Position numbers and translations under genes: made by a program. A stretch of 64,000 nt of DNA. Origin: JACSRF01 sp964504445 (GTDB taxonomy: Bacteria; Chloroflexota; Anaerolineae; Promineifilales; Promineifilaceae). Positions 17,498 through 26,523 of this stretch are shown piece by piece; position 1 is the first letter of the stretch; every line of letters begins with the position of its first letter. The notes below the pieces were generated by a model that saw nothing but the letters and a program-made list of their open reading frames with translations, had not been told where the DNA came from and ran no database searches. The DNA is taken from positions 1-64,000 of the forward strand of contig CAZDEO010000015.1 of the NCBI GenBank assembly GCA_964504445.1. Reading direction: 5' to 3'.

Positions 17498-17520
17498 AGA
17501 CGGCCGTTAACCGGCCGTCT
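17498..17520. terminator. Bidirectional terminator built from the ACGGCCGT palindrome
   Basis: Perfect 9-bp stem AGACGGCCG / CGGCCGTCT with loop TTAAC, between convergent genes ending at 17459 and 17507. T-runs on both sides are weak. The stem contains the abundant ACGGCCGT element. Confidence 0.6.
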
Positions 17521-17857
17521 TGCTGTTTCTCTGCGCAGCAGCCAGTACGGATTCAATCCGCAGGCTTAGCTCTGGGGATACCGCGGTATCGGCGTTGTCA
17601 ACGAGGGAGAACCAAGTGCGACCGCTATGGCTTTGAGCCACCAGCGTTGCCGGCAGCGCTCCGGCTCCATACACCAGGAAGACCTCCAAATTGCAATCGC
17701 AAGAATGGATGTGACGGGTACAGGTGCAGGCTGTACCTGCGCGTGCTGACTGCAAACTAAATGTTGGGGAAACCCGTAGACCTGCTTTCTGTAACAGCTC
17801 GGTTACCCGCTGAGTGATGAAGTGACCAGGCTTATCTACAGTCAACAATTGTGTCAT
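17507..17857 (-). CDS. Small Cys/His-containing protein, function unknown
   Basis: A 116-residue soluble protein. A CxCxxHxxxCxC cluster (CTCTRHIHSCDC) around residues 45-56 could hold a metal. No signal peptide, no known family. Divergent from the TlpA gene at 18041 with an operator palindrome between them; probably expressed with the thiol/metal genes. Confidence 0.6.
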   Translation of the reverse strand: MTQLLTVDKPGHFITQRVTELLQKAGLRVSPTFSLQSARAGTACTCTRHIHSCDCNLEVFLVYGAGALPATLVAQSHSGRTWFSLVDNADTAVSPELSLRIESVLAAAQRNSKTAG

Positions 17858-17941
17858 TGCCAGAAACCTCCAAACCAGTTGCGCTTTGTATAACTGTACC
17901 CAAAGGCGAAGCCGTAAAAAAGCGCCGAACGCCGCACGCTT

Positions 17942-17963
17942 GCATAGGCCATATGGCTTATCA
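17942..17963. promoter_or_regulatory. Palindromic operator copy 3 (core GCCATATGGC)
   Basis: Arms GCATAG and TTATCA around a perfect core, in the divergent region between 17857 (minus) and 18041 (plus). A TATAAC -10-like hexamer at 17982 begins 29.5 bases from the dyad centre, which would put the dyad near -41.5, a typical activator position. Confidence 0.65.
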
Positions 17964-18040
17964 ACCGCTGTGTGAATTGCCTATAACGGCACGGGTGCAT
18001 CCTGGGTAGAATCGGAACATGATGCTCATTTGTGTGAATT

Positions 18041-18736
18041 ATGTACTGGCCTGATTACAGTCCGCGCAAAAAGAAACCATCCCCCTGGCGTGGAATTGGG
18101 GTGGTGATGGTGCTGTTTTTCAGCCTGTTGATGGCCGGGGAATTAAACGGATGGTGGCAGCTGACGTCCACTTCGACGCAACAGGCTGCCATGGCAACAA
18201 GGGTATTGGATGAACACGGCTCTCCAGTTATTGTTTTGGAAACGGCCGTCCCGGTAGGACCAACGCGCACGCCACTGCCGGTTGTTGCTACTGCAACAAC
18301 CGCGCCGGCTTTTCAACTGCCGGATCTGTTTGATGATGAACGGACTCTTGCGCTGTCAGGCTACGTGGGTCAGCCCGTGATCCTCAACTTCTGGGCTAGT
18401 TGGTGTGTGCCTTGCCGGGATGAAATGCCGGCCCTGGAACGTGCCTACCAACAGTATCAGGATCAGGGTCTGGTCGTGCTGGGCATAAACCAGCTTTATA
18501 TCGATGACCTGGAGGCCGCACAGGCATTTGTGCGGGAACTTCAGCTTACTTTTGCCAACGCGGCTGACGAAACCGGCCAGGTGTCGGAACGACGGTACCA
18601 GGTCGTGGGTTTGCCAACCAGTGTGTTCATCACGCCGAATGGCGAGATTGCCCATGTGCAGATTGGGCAGATGACGGATACACAAATTGACAATTACAGT
18701 CAGCGGCTGGTGACTGGAAGAGATATTACACCATAA
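18041..18736 (+). CDS. TlpA-like membrane-anchored thioredoxin
   Basis: A 231-residue protein with an N-terminal TM helix (~20-38), a Thr/Pro-rich stalk, and a TlpA fold with NFWASWCVPCRDEMP and cis-Pro VVGLPTSVFI. ATG at 18041 has no obvious Shine-Dalgarno; an in-frame ATG about 22 codons later is an alternative. It precedes the double-DsbA gene by ten bases, suggesting an extracytoplasmic thiol pair. Confidence 0.88.
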   Translation: MYWPDYSPRKKKPSPWRGIGVVMVLFFSLLMAGELNGWWQLTSTSTQQAAMATRVLDEHGSPVIVLETAVPVGPTRTPLPVVATATTAPAFQLPDLFDDERTLALSGYVGQPVILNFWASWCVPCRDEMPALERAYQQYQDQGLVVLGINQLYIDDLEAAQAFVRELQLTFANAADETGQVSERRYQVVGLPTSVFITPNGEIAHVQIGQMTDTQIDNYSQRLVTGRDITP

Positions 18737-18746
18737 AGGGATGTGA

Positions 18747-20252
18747 ATGGATCAAGCAAATATCAATGAACCAGAGGCAAGTAAAACAGATAGTTCACCG
18801 GCGGTCACCGCCGCAGCGCCTGCAGAGTCTACTGATACTGACAACAGACAGCCTAAACGGTCACCGGTGCTCCCGGCGCTTTTTTGGCTGCTTATTGGCG
18901 GGTTGATTGGGTTTCTAATAGGTCGCCAATCTGTGGCAGCGCCAGTCGTGGAAACGGCCGTCAGTGCGCCGACTGCCATGGCGGTAGATACAGTCCCCGA
19001 ATCGCTTTTGGACGCTGCAGATTTACCCGGTAGCGAAGCGGCATCCGCTGCCGGCAGCGTGCAGGCAGGGCCGACACCAGCCAGTATTGCTCCGGAAACG
19101 TTGCGCACCCTGGGTGATCCCAACGCGCCGGTCACCATCGTGGAATACTCAGATTATCAATGTCCTTTCTGCCTGCGTCACTTTCAGCAAACCATGCCCC
19201 AGCTCAAGGCAGAATACATTGATACCGGTCGCGTTTATTACGTGTTTAAGGATTTTCCAATTACCAGCCTGCATCCGGTTGCCCCGCGCATCCATGAAGC
19301 CGCACGCTGCGCCGGGGAAATCGGCGGTAGTGACGCCTATTGGCAGGCGCATGACAGCTTTTTCACAAACAATCAGCAGCTGTCGGGTATCCAGCAGCCC
19401 GACCTGGATGACCTGCTGGTTGCGTTTCTGGGCGAGGTTGAGCTGGATGAAGCCACGGTTCGCGAGTGTTTGGAAAGCGGCCGTTATACTGAAGCTGTCA
19501 ATGCTGATCTGGCAGAGGGTCGGCAACTGGGAATTACGGGCACCCCTGCTTTTTTTGTCAACGGGTATCCCGTTCCCGGGGCACAGCCTTATGCAGTCTT
19601 CCAGCAAGTTATCGCCCTCGCTGAAGAAGGTCGTCTGGCAGAAGCTTACCAGACACAGCCGGCCGCCAATGATGGCCCGGCTCCCGCAGAACATCCCGTG
19701 ACAGTGCCGCTCAGTGGCGATGAACCAGCCAAAGGGGCTGCTGATGCGCCGATTATCATTGTGGAATATTCAGATTTCCAGTGCCCTTTCTGTCAGCGCC
19801 ATTTTCAGCAGACATTGCCGCAGTTGCAATCTTATATAGAAGCCGGGCAGGTTCGCTACATATTCAAAGATTTCCCGATCCTCAATATTCATCCGGAAGC
19901 GCAAAAAGCGCATGAGAGCGCCCGATGCGCGTTTGAACTGGGTGGAGATGATGGCTTCTGGGCTATGCATGACCTGCTTTTCGCCAATCAGGACGAATGG
20001 GCCGGCAGCGGTAATCACGTAGAGATATTTAAAGCGTTCGCCGTTGATTTGGAACTCCCCCAGAGCGACTTTGATGACTGTCTGGACAGCGATCGCTATG
20101 CCGCAGTCGTCAGCGCTCAGGTCGATGAAGGCGTGCAGCTGGGTATCCGGGGGACCCCCTCGTTCTTCATCAACGGTCGACCGTTGGTTGGCGCGCAGCC
20201 CTTTTCAACATTCCAACAGATAATCGACACCTTGCTGCTGGACCAGAATTAG
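18747..20252 (+). CDS. Tandem double DsbA-like thioredoxin protein, membrane anchored
   Basis: A 501-residue protein: one TM helix (~42-60), then two complete DsbA-type (thioredoxin_4) domains. First active site EYSDYQCPFCLRHF (~133-146), second EYSDFQCPFCQRHF (~342-355); each has its own cis-Pro loop (GTPAFFVNGYPV and GTPSFFINGRPL). The halves are clearly related by internal duplication. Family role: oxidising or isomerising thiols in exported proteins. Two sites in one chain may let it relay or handle two disulfides. Confidence 0.92.
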   Translation: MDQANINEPEASKTDSSPAVTAAAPAESTDTDNRQPKRSPVLPALFWLLIGGLIGFLIGRQSVAAPVVETAVSAPTAMAVDTVPESLLDAADLPGSEAASAAGSVQAGPTPASIAPETLRTLGDPNAPVTIVEYSDYQCPFCLRHFQQTMPQLKAEYIDTGRVYYVFKDFPITSLHPVAPRIHEAARCAGEIGGSDAYWQAHDSFFTNNQQLSGIQQPDLDDLLVAFLGEVELDEATVRECLESGRYTEAVNADLAEGRQLGITGTPAFFVNGYPVPGAQPYAVFQQVIALAEEGRLAEAYQTQPAANDGPAPAEHPVTVPLSGDEPAKGAADAPIIIVEYSDFQCPFCQRHFQQTLPQLQSYIEAGQVRYIFKDFPILNIHPEAQKAHESARCAFELGGDDGFWAMHDLLFANQDEWAGSGNHVEIFKAFAVDLELPQSDFDDCLDSDRYAAVVSAQVDEGVQLGIRGTPSFFINGRPLVGAQPFSTFQQIIDTLLLDQN

Positions 20253-20272
20253 CAGACCCGGAGAGAGTCGTT

Positions 20273-21340
20273 ATGCATCAATACCTACGCTTTTTGCTCC
20301 TGGTAAGCATACTTTTCGGATTTGCGGCGGCGGCTTCCCCAGCCGTGGCGGCATCCTGCTTCTGGTTGGACGCTGTAGATGGTTACGTGTGCAGAGAAGA
20401 TACTGAACCTGTGGAACTGGAACAGTTTGGTACGCCGGAGCCGCCTGCGGATACGCTGTTTGGCCGCCGCTGGTACGGCCGTTTAGCCGACAATGCCAAT
20501 GTCTACAGCCAACCAAGCCGAGTCTCGGCTGTGGTTCGCAATGTCGGCGACGGATACCTCTTTGCCACCGTCAATCGCTGGTTTGATAACGACGCCGGAG
20601 AAACATGGTACGAAATCAACTCTGGCGAGTACGTTCAGGAAGGCGACATTCAGTTGGTAGAGCCTTCCGATTTTCAGGGAGTAGAAATCACCCGGCAGCC
20701 GGAACGGCCGTTTGGCTGGGTCGTGCAGGATGTTGTTCCCAGTCGTGAGCCGGACGGAGAGCCGGAAGAGAACTTTGCCGAGCTGGCCCGCTTCACGTTT
20801 GTCGAGATTTACGACGCTGTTGTAGGGGAAGATGATTGGCTTTGGTACGACATCGGTGACGGTCGCTGGGTGCGCCAGACATATTTCAGTATTGTGGATG
20901 TCGACTCGCGGCCGGAAAGGGTTGGCGAAGAAGAATTCTGGACCGAAGTCGATTTGTACGAACAAACTTTTGCCGCCTATGAAGGCGATCGTATGGTCTA
21001 CGCCACCTTGATATCTTCCGGCCTCAACCGTTGGCCCACACGGGAAGGATTGTTTCAGGTCTGGGATCGCTGGCGCGAATATAAGATGTCCGGCGCTGAA
21101 GGCCAGATAGATTATTATTTTCTGGAAGATATACCCTACATCATGTATTTTGATGAACTCATGGGCATTGCCCTGCACGGTACCTACTGGCATGACCGAT
21201 TTGGCTACAAGCATAGTCACGGCTGTGTCAACATGCCCATTAAAGATGCCGAATGGACGTTTAACTGGTCGGCTGAAGGGCCCAATGAGTTGTGGGTATG
21301 GGTACATACGTCCAACCCAATTAGCCATTTATCTGAATGA
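20273..21340 (+). CDS. L,D-transpeptidase (YkuD family), exported
   Basis: A 355-residue secreted enzyme that crosslinks or anchors peptidoglycan through 3-3 linkages. Signal peptide (~1-27), two SH3-like beta regions (~65-220), then the YkuD catalytic domain with ALHGTYWHDRFG and the active-site motif HSHGCVNMP (Cys nucleophile). Cys enzymes need reducing conditions outside the cell, which fits its place among TlpA/DsbA genes. It overlaps the DUF3105 gene by four bases. Confidence 0.92.
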   Translation: MHQYLRFLLLVSILFGFAAAASPAVAASCFWLDAVDGYVCREDTEPVELEQFGTPEPPADTLFGRRWYGRLADNANVYSQPSRVSAVVRNVGDGYLFATVNRWFDNDAGETWYEINSGEYVQEGDIQLVEPSDFQGVEITRQPERPFGWVVQDVVPSREPDGEPEENFAELARFTFVEIYDAVVGEDDWLWYDIGDGRWVRQTYFSIVDVDSRPERVGEEEFWTEVDLYEQTFAAYEGDRMVYATLISSGLNRWPTREGLFQVWDRWREYKMSGAEGQIDYYFLEDIPYIMYFDELMGIALHGTYWHDRFGYKHSHGCVNMPIKDAEWTFNWSAEGPNELWVWVHTSNPISHLSE

Positions 21341-21954
21341 CAGGGAGTAAATACGCAATTATGTCATCCGAATCAAAACCAAAAGTTAGCCGGAAAGAAA
21401 AAAGACGCCAGGAGGTGGCCCGTCAAAAGCGGAAACGACTATTGACGCTTGGGCTGCCGGCGAGTCTTATTATCCTGGTCTTTGCCGGGCTGCTACTATA
21501 TCGTATTTTTGAGCCGGATTTGCCGGGTATGGTAGCCTTTGGCACACAGCCGCGCACGCATGATCCGGAGGCTGAATTTGTCCAAACCGGCTTACCGCCT
21601 ACCGGTGGTTCCCACAATCCCAACTGGCAAAACTGCGGCATCTACGATACGCCGATAGATGATGGGCTGGCCGTACACTCACTGGAGCACGGCGCTGTCT
21701 GGCTGACCTATCATCCTGATCTGGAGCCTGAAAAAATTGCAGACCTGCGCGACCTAGTGGCGGGCCAGAGCTATACGCTGATGAGCCCTTATCCGGATTT
21801 GGCGGCCGAAGTGGTCATGTCTGCCTGGAGCCGCCAGCTGGTCATCGAATCATTTCCGGATGAGCGGGTTGCCGATTTTATTGCCCGATATCGTGAACAA
21901 GGTCCGGAACCGGGAGCGCCTTGTACAGATGGCATTGGTGTTCCCATTCAATAA
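21337..21954 (+). CDS. DUF3105 membrane-anchored protein
   Basis: A 205-residue protein: basic N-terminus, one TM helix (~37-57), then the DUF3105 domain with PPTGGSHNPNWQNCGIYD, LEHGAVWLTYHPD and PGAPCTDG. DUF3105 function is unknown, but conserved His and Cys suggest metal or copper binding. The ATG at 21337 overlaps the preceding stop (ATGA); ATG 21361 is an alternative. Confidence 0.87.
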   Translation: MTGSKYAIMSSESKPKVSRKEKRRQEVARQKRKRLLTLGLPASLIILVFAGLLLYRIFEPDLPGMVAFGTQPRTHDPEAEFVQTGLPPTGGSHNPNWQNCGIYDTPIDDGLAVHSLEHGAVWLTYHPDLEPEKIADLRDLVAGQSYTLMSPYPDLAAEVVMSAWSRQLVIESFPDERVADFIARYREQGPEPGAPCTDGIGVPIQ

Positions 21955-22016
21955 CGAAAGGGGTTAGGATCCTCGTTATATGCTTCCAGCCAATGGTCAA
22001 CGAAAAGGGAAAAATC

Positions 22017-22607
22017 ATGCAAGATAATAAGCGGCAGTTAACACCTGATACCACTCTGTACCCGGTACCGGTGGTGCTGATAACCTGTGGGGTAGATGAT
22101 GGTGCCAATATCTTCAGCCTGAATCGGATTGCCAGTTGTAACGCTGAACCGCCGATGATCAGCATCTCGGTACGGCCGTTGCGCGCCAGCCACACCCTGA
22201 TTGACCAACTGGGTGAATTCGTGGTCAATATTCCCTGGCCGGATATGGAACTGCTCAGTGATTTTGTCGGCACAACCACCAGCCGCCATACCGACAAATG
22301 GCAGGAAACCGGACTAACACGCCGGCCAGCCAGCCTTGTACAACCACCGCTACTGGCAGAATGTCCGGTTAACCTGGAATGCCAGGTGCGGCATACGCTG
22401 CGTCTGCCCTCACATAGCATGTTTATTGCTGAAGTCGTGGCGCTTCATGCAGCTGAATCAGTTCTAAACAAACGTGAGGAGATCGATTTTACATTAACTG
22501 AAGGGGGAATCTTTTATCGATCTGCCGCAGTCAGGGAAAGGCCGATTGATAAATTTCGGCCTGAGGCATTATTGGAAAAAGTCCGTCAATGGAGGCACCG
22601 TTATTAA
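22017..22607 (+). CDS. Flavin reductase-like domain protein
   Basis: About 196 residues of the flavin reductase-like (FMN-binding split barrel) family: YPVPVVLITC, NIFSLNRIASCNAEPPMISI and SVRPLRASHTLI follow the family pattern. It probably binds FMN and reduces flavin or acts as an oxidoreductase. Start at ATG 22017, after an AAGGGA Shine-Dalgarno; longer frames upstream overlap the DUF3105 gene. Its end overlaps the esterase reading frame. Confidence 0.85.
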   Translation: MQDNKRQLTPDTTLYPVPVVLITCGVDDGANIFSLNRIASCNAEPPMISISVRPLRASHTLIDQLGEFVVNIPWPDMELLSDFVGTTTSRHTDKWQETGLTRRPASLVQPPLLAECPVNLECQVRHTLRLPSHSMFIAEVVALHAAESVLNKREEIDFTLTEGGIFYRSAAVRERPIDKFRPEALLEKVRQWRHRY

Positions 22608-23499
22608 CCGTCGTATTGTTGCCTTCCTGATCACCGCTACTGCTATCTGCGTCGGCTTTGTTGTTTGGCAGATGCTGTTGATACGAGGTTTCGTGCCTCA
22701 ATCATTTGTTGAAGACAAGTTGCTCACCTGGGGTATTCAGACAGACATCGATAACGCTTTATCCGTGCGGGACTTCACGAATGTGGAGAAACATTCCTTT
22801 TTTAGTTCCTCTCTAAACCAAAAGGTGCCTTTTACCATCTATTTGCCTCCCGGTTATGAAACGGAGAATGGTCAACGGTATCCCGTACTTTATTTCCTGC
22901 ATGGCTCCCAGGGTGACGAATGGCTTTACTGGAACGCGATAAGCAGCACCGTGGAAGAATCAGGGAGTGACGCCGGTGCTTGGTTAAATCAATTGATAAT
23001 ACAACAGATAATCTCTCCCATGATTATTGTTGCTCCTGATGATATGGGTACTTTCTGGATTGATTTGGGGGAAGTGATGGTGACTGAAGAGCTGATCTCC
23101 TATATTGACTCGAATTGGCGAACCCTCCCGGATTCCCGAGGGCGGGCCATAGAGGGTTTCTCTATGGGGGCTGATGGTGCCGCGCGATTCACGGCGCTTA
23201 ACCCTGATTTGTTTTGTTCCGTTGTCGTCATGGCTGGAAACCATATTGATGAACTGCTGCTTGTGTGGAATAGCAATCGAGATCAGATCTTAGCCAACAG
23301 ATTGAGATTACGGCTTGTAGTGGGTGAGGATGATATAGATTCTGCGACTGACATGAAAAGGTTTCATACTGAATTGAATACAGCCGGCATACAAAGCGAT
23401 CTGAAAGTGATACCAGGCGTTAGTCATAATTTAGGGGCTGTGTACGATCAAGACGGAATAAAAAATTTGCAATTTCACACCAGCTGTTTTAGCGAATGA
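22546..23499 (+). CDS. Membrane-anchored esterase (alpha/beta hydrolase, esterase D-like)
   Basis: A protein of up to 317 residues with an N-terminal TM helix and an alpha/beta hydrolase domain. Nucleophile elbow GFSMGADGA, YFLHGSQGDEWL oxyanion region, and late His in VSHNLG give the Ser-Asp-His triad. Start is unclear: the open frame begins at TTG 22546 without a good ribosome site, while GGAGG at 22591 points to GTT/ATT at 22600-22603, a rare start. AT-richer than neighbours. Substrate unknown. Confidence 0.8.
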   Translation: MINFGLRHYWKKSVNGGTVINRRIVAFLITATAICVGFVVWQMLLIRGFVPQSFVEDKLLTWGIQTDIDNALSVRDFTNVEKHSFFSSSLNQKVPFTIYLPPGYETENGQRYPVLYFLHGSQGDEWLYWNAISSTVEESGSDAGAWLNQLIIQQIISPMIIVAPDDMGTFWIDLGEVMVTEELISYIDSNWRTLPDSRGRAIEGFSMGADGAARFTALNPDLFCSVVVMAGNHIDELLLVWNSNRDQILANRLRLRLVVGEDDIDSATDMKRFHTELNTAGIQSDLKVIPGVSHNLGAVYDQDGIKNLQFHTSCFSE

Positions 23500-23642
23500 G
23501 GCGTTTGTATTTGGCTCTTCTGTAAGGTGCATCCTGGTAACAAGACATCTTTGATGTCGTACCAAATGGAAACTCAAATGCTTCCTGGAAACAGTTCTTT
23601 GCGCTGGAAGGATTCCTTATATTGCGCATAAATGGGGTTAAT

Positions 23643-24983
23643 ATGCGACAACGCCGATTCTTACTGCGGGCGTTCACCTTGATGACAACAGGATTTCTGA
23701 TCATGTGGTCTCTGCCCACTATCCTGAAAGCGATCCCCAGCCGCTATGTAGCCCGCCTGCCGGAGCCAATGCAGGTGCTTGGTGAGCGGGGTGAAGGTGT
23801 CCCCGTTTTACCGACCGCAGCGACACCGGTAAATACTGCGCTGCTGCTGGCGGAATCAGCCATGCAGACGCCTGCCAGCGCAATGTCTTATCCCGAACCA
23901 CCGACACCGACGCCATTTGCTGCAGATCCATTATCGGGAGAGGCGGCAAGCCTCCCCACGGCTGTGCCCACCAACACCCCGCTGCCGTCTCCCTCGCCCA
24001 TCCCGCTGCCTGCCGCCGCGCGACTGGACGGTTTTCGGCACCAGTTTCAAACCTGGAATAACTGCGGTCCGGCTACTACGGCCATGGCCCTGAGCTATTT
24101 TGGTCTCAACCTGGATCAGGCAGAAACGGCCGTCTACCTCAAGCCCAGCCCTGAAGACCGCAACGTCAGCCCCTATGAAATCAGCCGTTACGTTAACGAA
24201 CAGACACCCTATGGGGCTCTGGAGCGCACGAACGGTACATTAGCAATGATCAAGCGACTGGTTGCCGGCGGATTCCCGGTCATGATTGAACTGGGCATTG
24301 AACCGCCGGGAGAATATCGCTGGTTAGGTTGGTACGGTCATTACCTGCTGGTGGTAGCTTATGACGATACTCAGAAACAGTTCTGGGTGTATGATTCCTG
24401 GTTCGGCACCAGTGACAGACCAATGGAAAATGCGACGGTTGACGGCCGTATTCTGACTTATGCAGATGCCGACAACCAGTGGCGACAGTTCAATCGCAAT
24501 TACATTGTTTTTTACCGCCCTGAGCAGCAGGCAGAACTCGTTGACATGATTGGCGACGAGATGAATGATTCGGTCATGTGGCAGCATTCGCTTGCCCAGG
24601 CCCGGGCCGAACTGGGGCGGGAGCCGGAAGATGCATTTCTGTGGTTTAATCTAGGTACGAGCTATGTTCAGTTGGGCCAGTATGAACATGCCGCTGCCGC
24701 GTTCGACCAGGCACGGGCTATCGGATTGCCCTGGCGTATGTTGTGGTATCAGTTTGGACTCTACGAAGCCTATTATCAGGTTGGTCGGCATGAAGATGTA
24801 TTGCTGTTGGCTGATGTAACCCTGAAAGACCGCCCTTATTTCGAAGAATCTTTCTACTATCGCGGATTGGCACAGGAAGCATTGGGCGATGTAGTCGCCG
24901 CCACAAACAGCTTCCAAAGAGCAGCTGATTTCAACCCCGGTTTCCAACCCGCCGTGGAGGCATTGGCCCGGCTGCGTGATTAA
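23643..24983 (+). CDS. C39-like peptidase with TPR repeats (paralogue 1)
   Basis: About 446 residues: N-terminal TM helix (~9-28), Pro/Thr-rich stalk, a C39_2-type papain-like domain with catalytic Cys in NCGPATTAMALSYFG and His in YGHYLLVVAYDD, then TPR-like helices (FLWFNLGTSYVQLGQYEHAA). Likely an extracytoplasmic cysteine peptidase; the TPR part may hold a partner. ATG 23643 is preferred to the in-frame TTG upstream. Tandem with a clear paralogue 24 bases downstream. Confidence 0.85.
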   Translation: MRQRRFLLRAFTLMTTGFLIMWSLPTILKAIPSRYVARLPEPMQVLGERGEGVPVLPTAATPVNTALLLAESAMQTPASAMSYPEPPTPTPFAADPLSGEAASLPTAVPTNTPLPSPSPIPLPAAARLDGFRHQFQTWNNCGPATTAMALSYFGLNLDQAETAVYLKPSPEDRNVSPYEISRYVNEQTPYGALERTNGTLAMIKRLVAGGFPVMIELGIEPPGEYRWLGWYGHYLLVVAYDDTQKQFWVYDSWFGTSDRPMENATVDGRILTYADADNQWRQFNRNYIVFYRPEQQAELVDMIGDEMNDSVMWQHSLAQARAELGREPEDAFLWFNLGTSYVQLGQYEHAAAAFDQARAIGLPWRMLWYQFGLYEAYYQVGRHEDVLLLADVTLKDRPYFEESFYYRGLAQEALGDVVAATNSFQRAADFNPGFQPAVEALARLRD

Positions 24984-25007
24984 GAAAAACCCTTCAGGAG
25001 TACAATC

Positions 25008-26387
25008 ATGAAAAAGCCTTTAAGTAAGCAGTGGAAGTATGCCATCTTGCTCGTTGCCCTGGCGCAAATCGTCATCGTCATCGGGCTGTTGGCGCTGCCG
25101 CCTTTGGTGCGGGCGCTGCCCGGCGAATTGCGCGTGCGCCTGGCACAGGTGCCGCTGGGTGATGTACTGCTAGATGTCGGGGTCACTCCCATGCCGACAG
25201 CACTGCCTGTCCCGGTGAATGCGGTCGGGCAAACACGGATCACAATACCGGCGCTGGCAACAGCAGCGATTATTCCGGAAGAAACGGCCGTTCCCACCAG
25301 GCCGATGGTCACCGCCGATGCCGAAAAAACGGATGCGCTGGCAACATCGGCTGCAGCGACGCTCACGGAGACCCCGTTACCCACCAGCACACCAACGGCC
25401 GTTCCCCTGCCCAGACAGGTGCGCATTGAAGGGGTGGACATCATCGCCCAGGGTTTCAACAATTGCGGCCCGGCAAACTTGACTATCAACCTCAACTTCT
25501 ACGGAAATCCGACCACGCAAGCGGAGGCGGCTGCGTTTCTCAAACCCAACCGGGAAGATCGCAATGTCAGCCCTTGGCAGATGGTGGATTACGTTAATGA
25601 ACGCACTGATCTGCGTGCTTTCATCGCCAGCGGCGGTGACCTGAACCTGCTGAAACGTTTGTTAGCGGCCGGTTTCCCGGTGGTGATTGAGAAAGGGTAC
25701 GAACTGCCGCGCGAAGGGTGGCTGGGTCACTACCTCACGATTTTCGGCTACGACGACGATACACGTGAGATGGTGAGCATGGACACCAATTTAGGTCCCT
25801 GGGATGGCAGCGGCCGCTACGACTCCTATGAAGACATCGAGAAATATTGGCAGCAATTTAATTACACCTTCTTCGTCGTTTATCCACCGGAAAAGGAGCA
25901 GCAAGTCTACGACATCCTGGGCCTCGAGATGCTCGATACGGCAACGATGTGGCAGCGTGCGGCAGAAAAGACGCAGGCCGAAATTGACGCCGATCCGGAG
26001 AACGCCTTTGCCTGGTTTAACCTGGGCAGCAGCCTGACACGCCTGGGTGAATTGACGGGCGAGGGATCTTTCTATGAAAATGGCGCGGCCGCATTTGACC
26101 AGGCCTTTATTCTGGGGCTGCCGCCGCGAATTCTCTGGTACCAATTTCGGCCGTATATTGCCTACATGCGCACAGACCGTTATCAGGAGATGATCGATTT
26201 GGCCGACGCCGTCCTGGAAACACAGGGCGGGCGTAACGTTGAAGAAACGTACCTTTACAAAGGCCATGCGCTTGCATTTTTGGGAGAAGGACCAGCTGCA
26301 GTGACCGCATATGAACAAGCGATACGCCTGAATGAGAATTTTTATCCGGCGCAGTGGGCGCTGGACTCGATAACCGGTGGTGGTTGA
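25008..26387 (+). CDS. C39-like peptidase with TPR repeats (paralogue 2)
   Basis: A 459-residue paralogue of the preceding gene with the same order: TM helix, Thr/Pro-rich stalk, C39_2 domain (NCGPANLTINLNFYG; LGHYLTIFGYDDD) and TPR (FAWFNLGSSLTRLGELTG). Both share LKPxxEDRNVSPxxxxxYVNE. Start ATG 25008 follows CAGGAG. Substrates unknown. The pair probably arose by gene duplication. Confidence 0.85.
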   Translation: MKKPLSKQWKYAILLVALAQIVIVIGLLALPPLVRALPGELRVRLAQVPLGDVLLDVGVTPMPTALPVPVNAVGQTRITIPALATAAIIPEETAVPTRPMVTADAEKTDALATSAAATLTETPLPTSTPTAVPLPRQVRIEGVDIIAQGFNNCGPANLTINLNFYGNPTTQAEAAAFLKPNREDRNVSPWQMVDYVNERTDLRAFIASGGDLNLLKRLLAAGFPVVIEKGYELPREGWLGHYLTIFGYDDDTREMVSMDTNLGPWDGSGRYDSYEDIEKYWQQFNYTFFVVYPPEKEQQVYDILGLEMLDTATMWQRAAEKTQAEIDADPENAFAWFNLGSSLTRLGELTGEGSFYENGAAAFDQAFILGLPPRILWYQFRPYIAYMRTDRYQEMIDLADAVLETQGGRNVEETYLYKGHALAFLGEGPAAVTAYEQAIRLNENFYPAQWALDSITGGG

Positions 26388-26523
26388 TACAGGATCAACT
26401 ACCAGGCTTGCAAAAATGCGTGACGAAAAAGACCTGTTTACTATTCGTTTTGATTTGGTTGGTGTTGCTATCAGCATGAGAGAGCAGTGGTAACAGTGAT
26501 ATCGGGCGTGGCCTCGGTGCATG

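Noticed and set aside
22017..22607. Longer start (21921) of flavin reductase
   Set aside because: It would overlap the DUF3105 gene by 34 bases and has no ribosome site; 22017 has AAGGGA.
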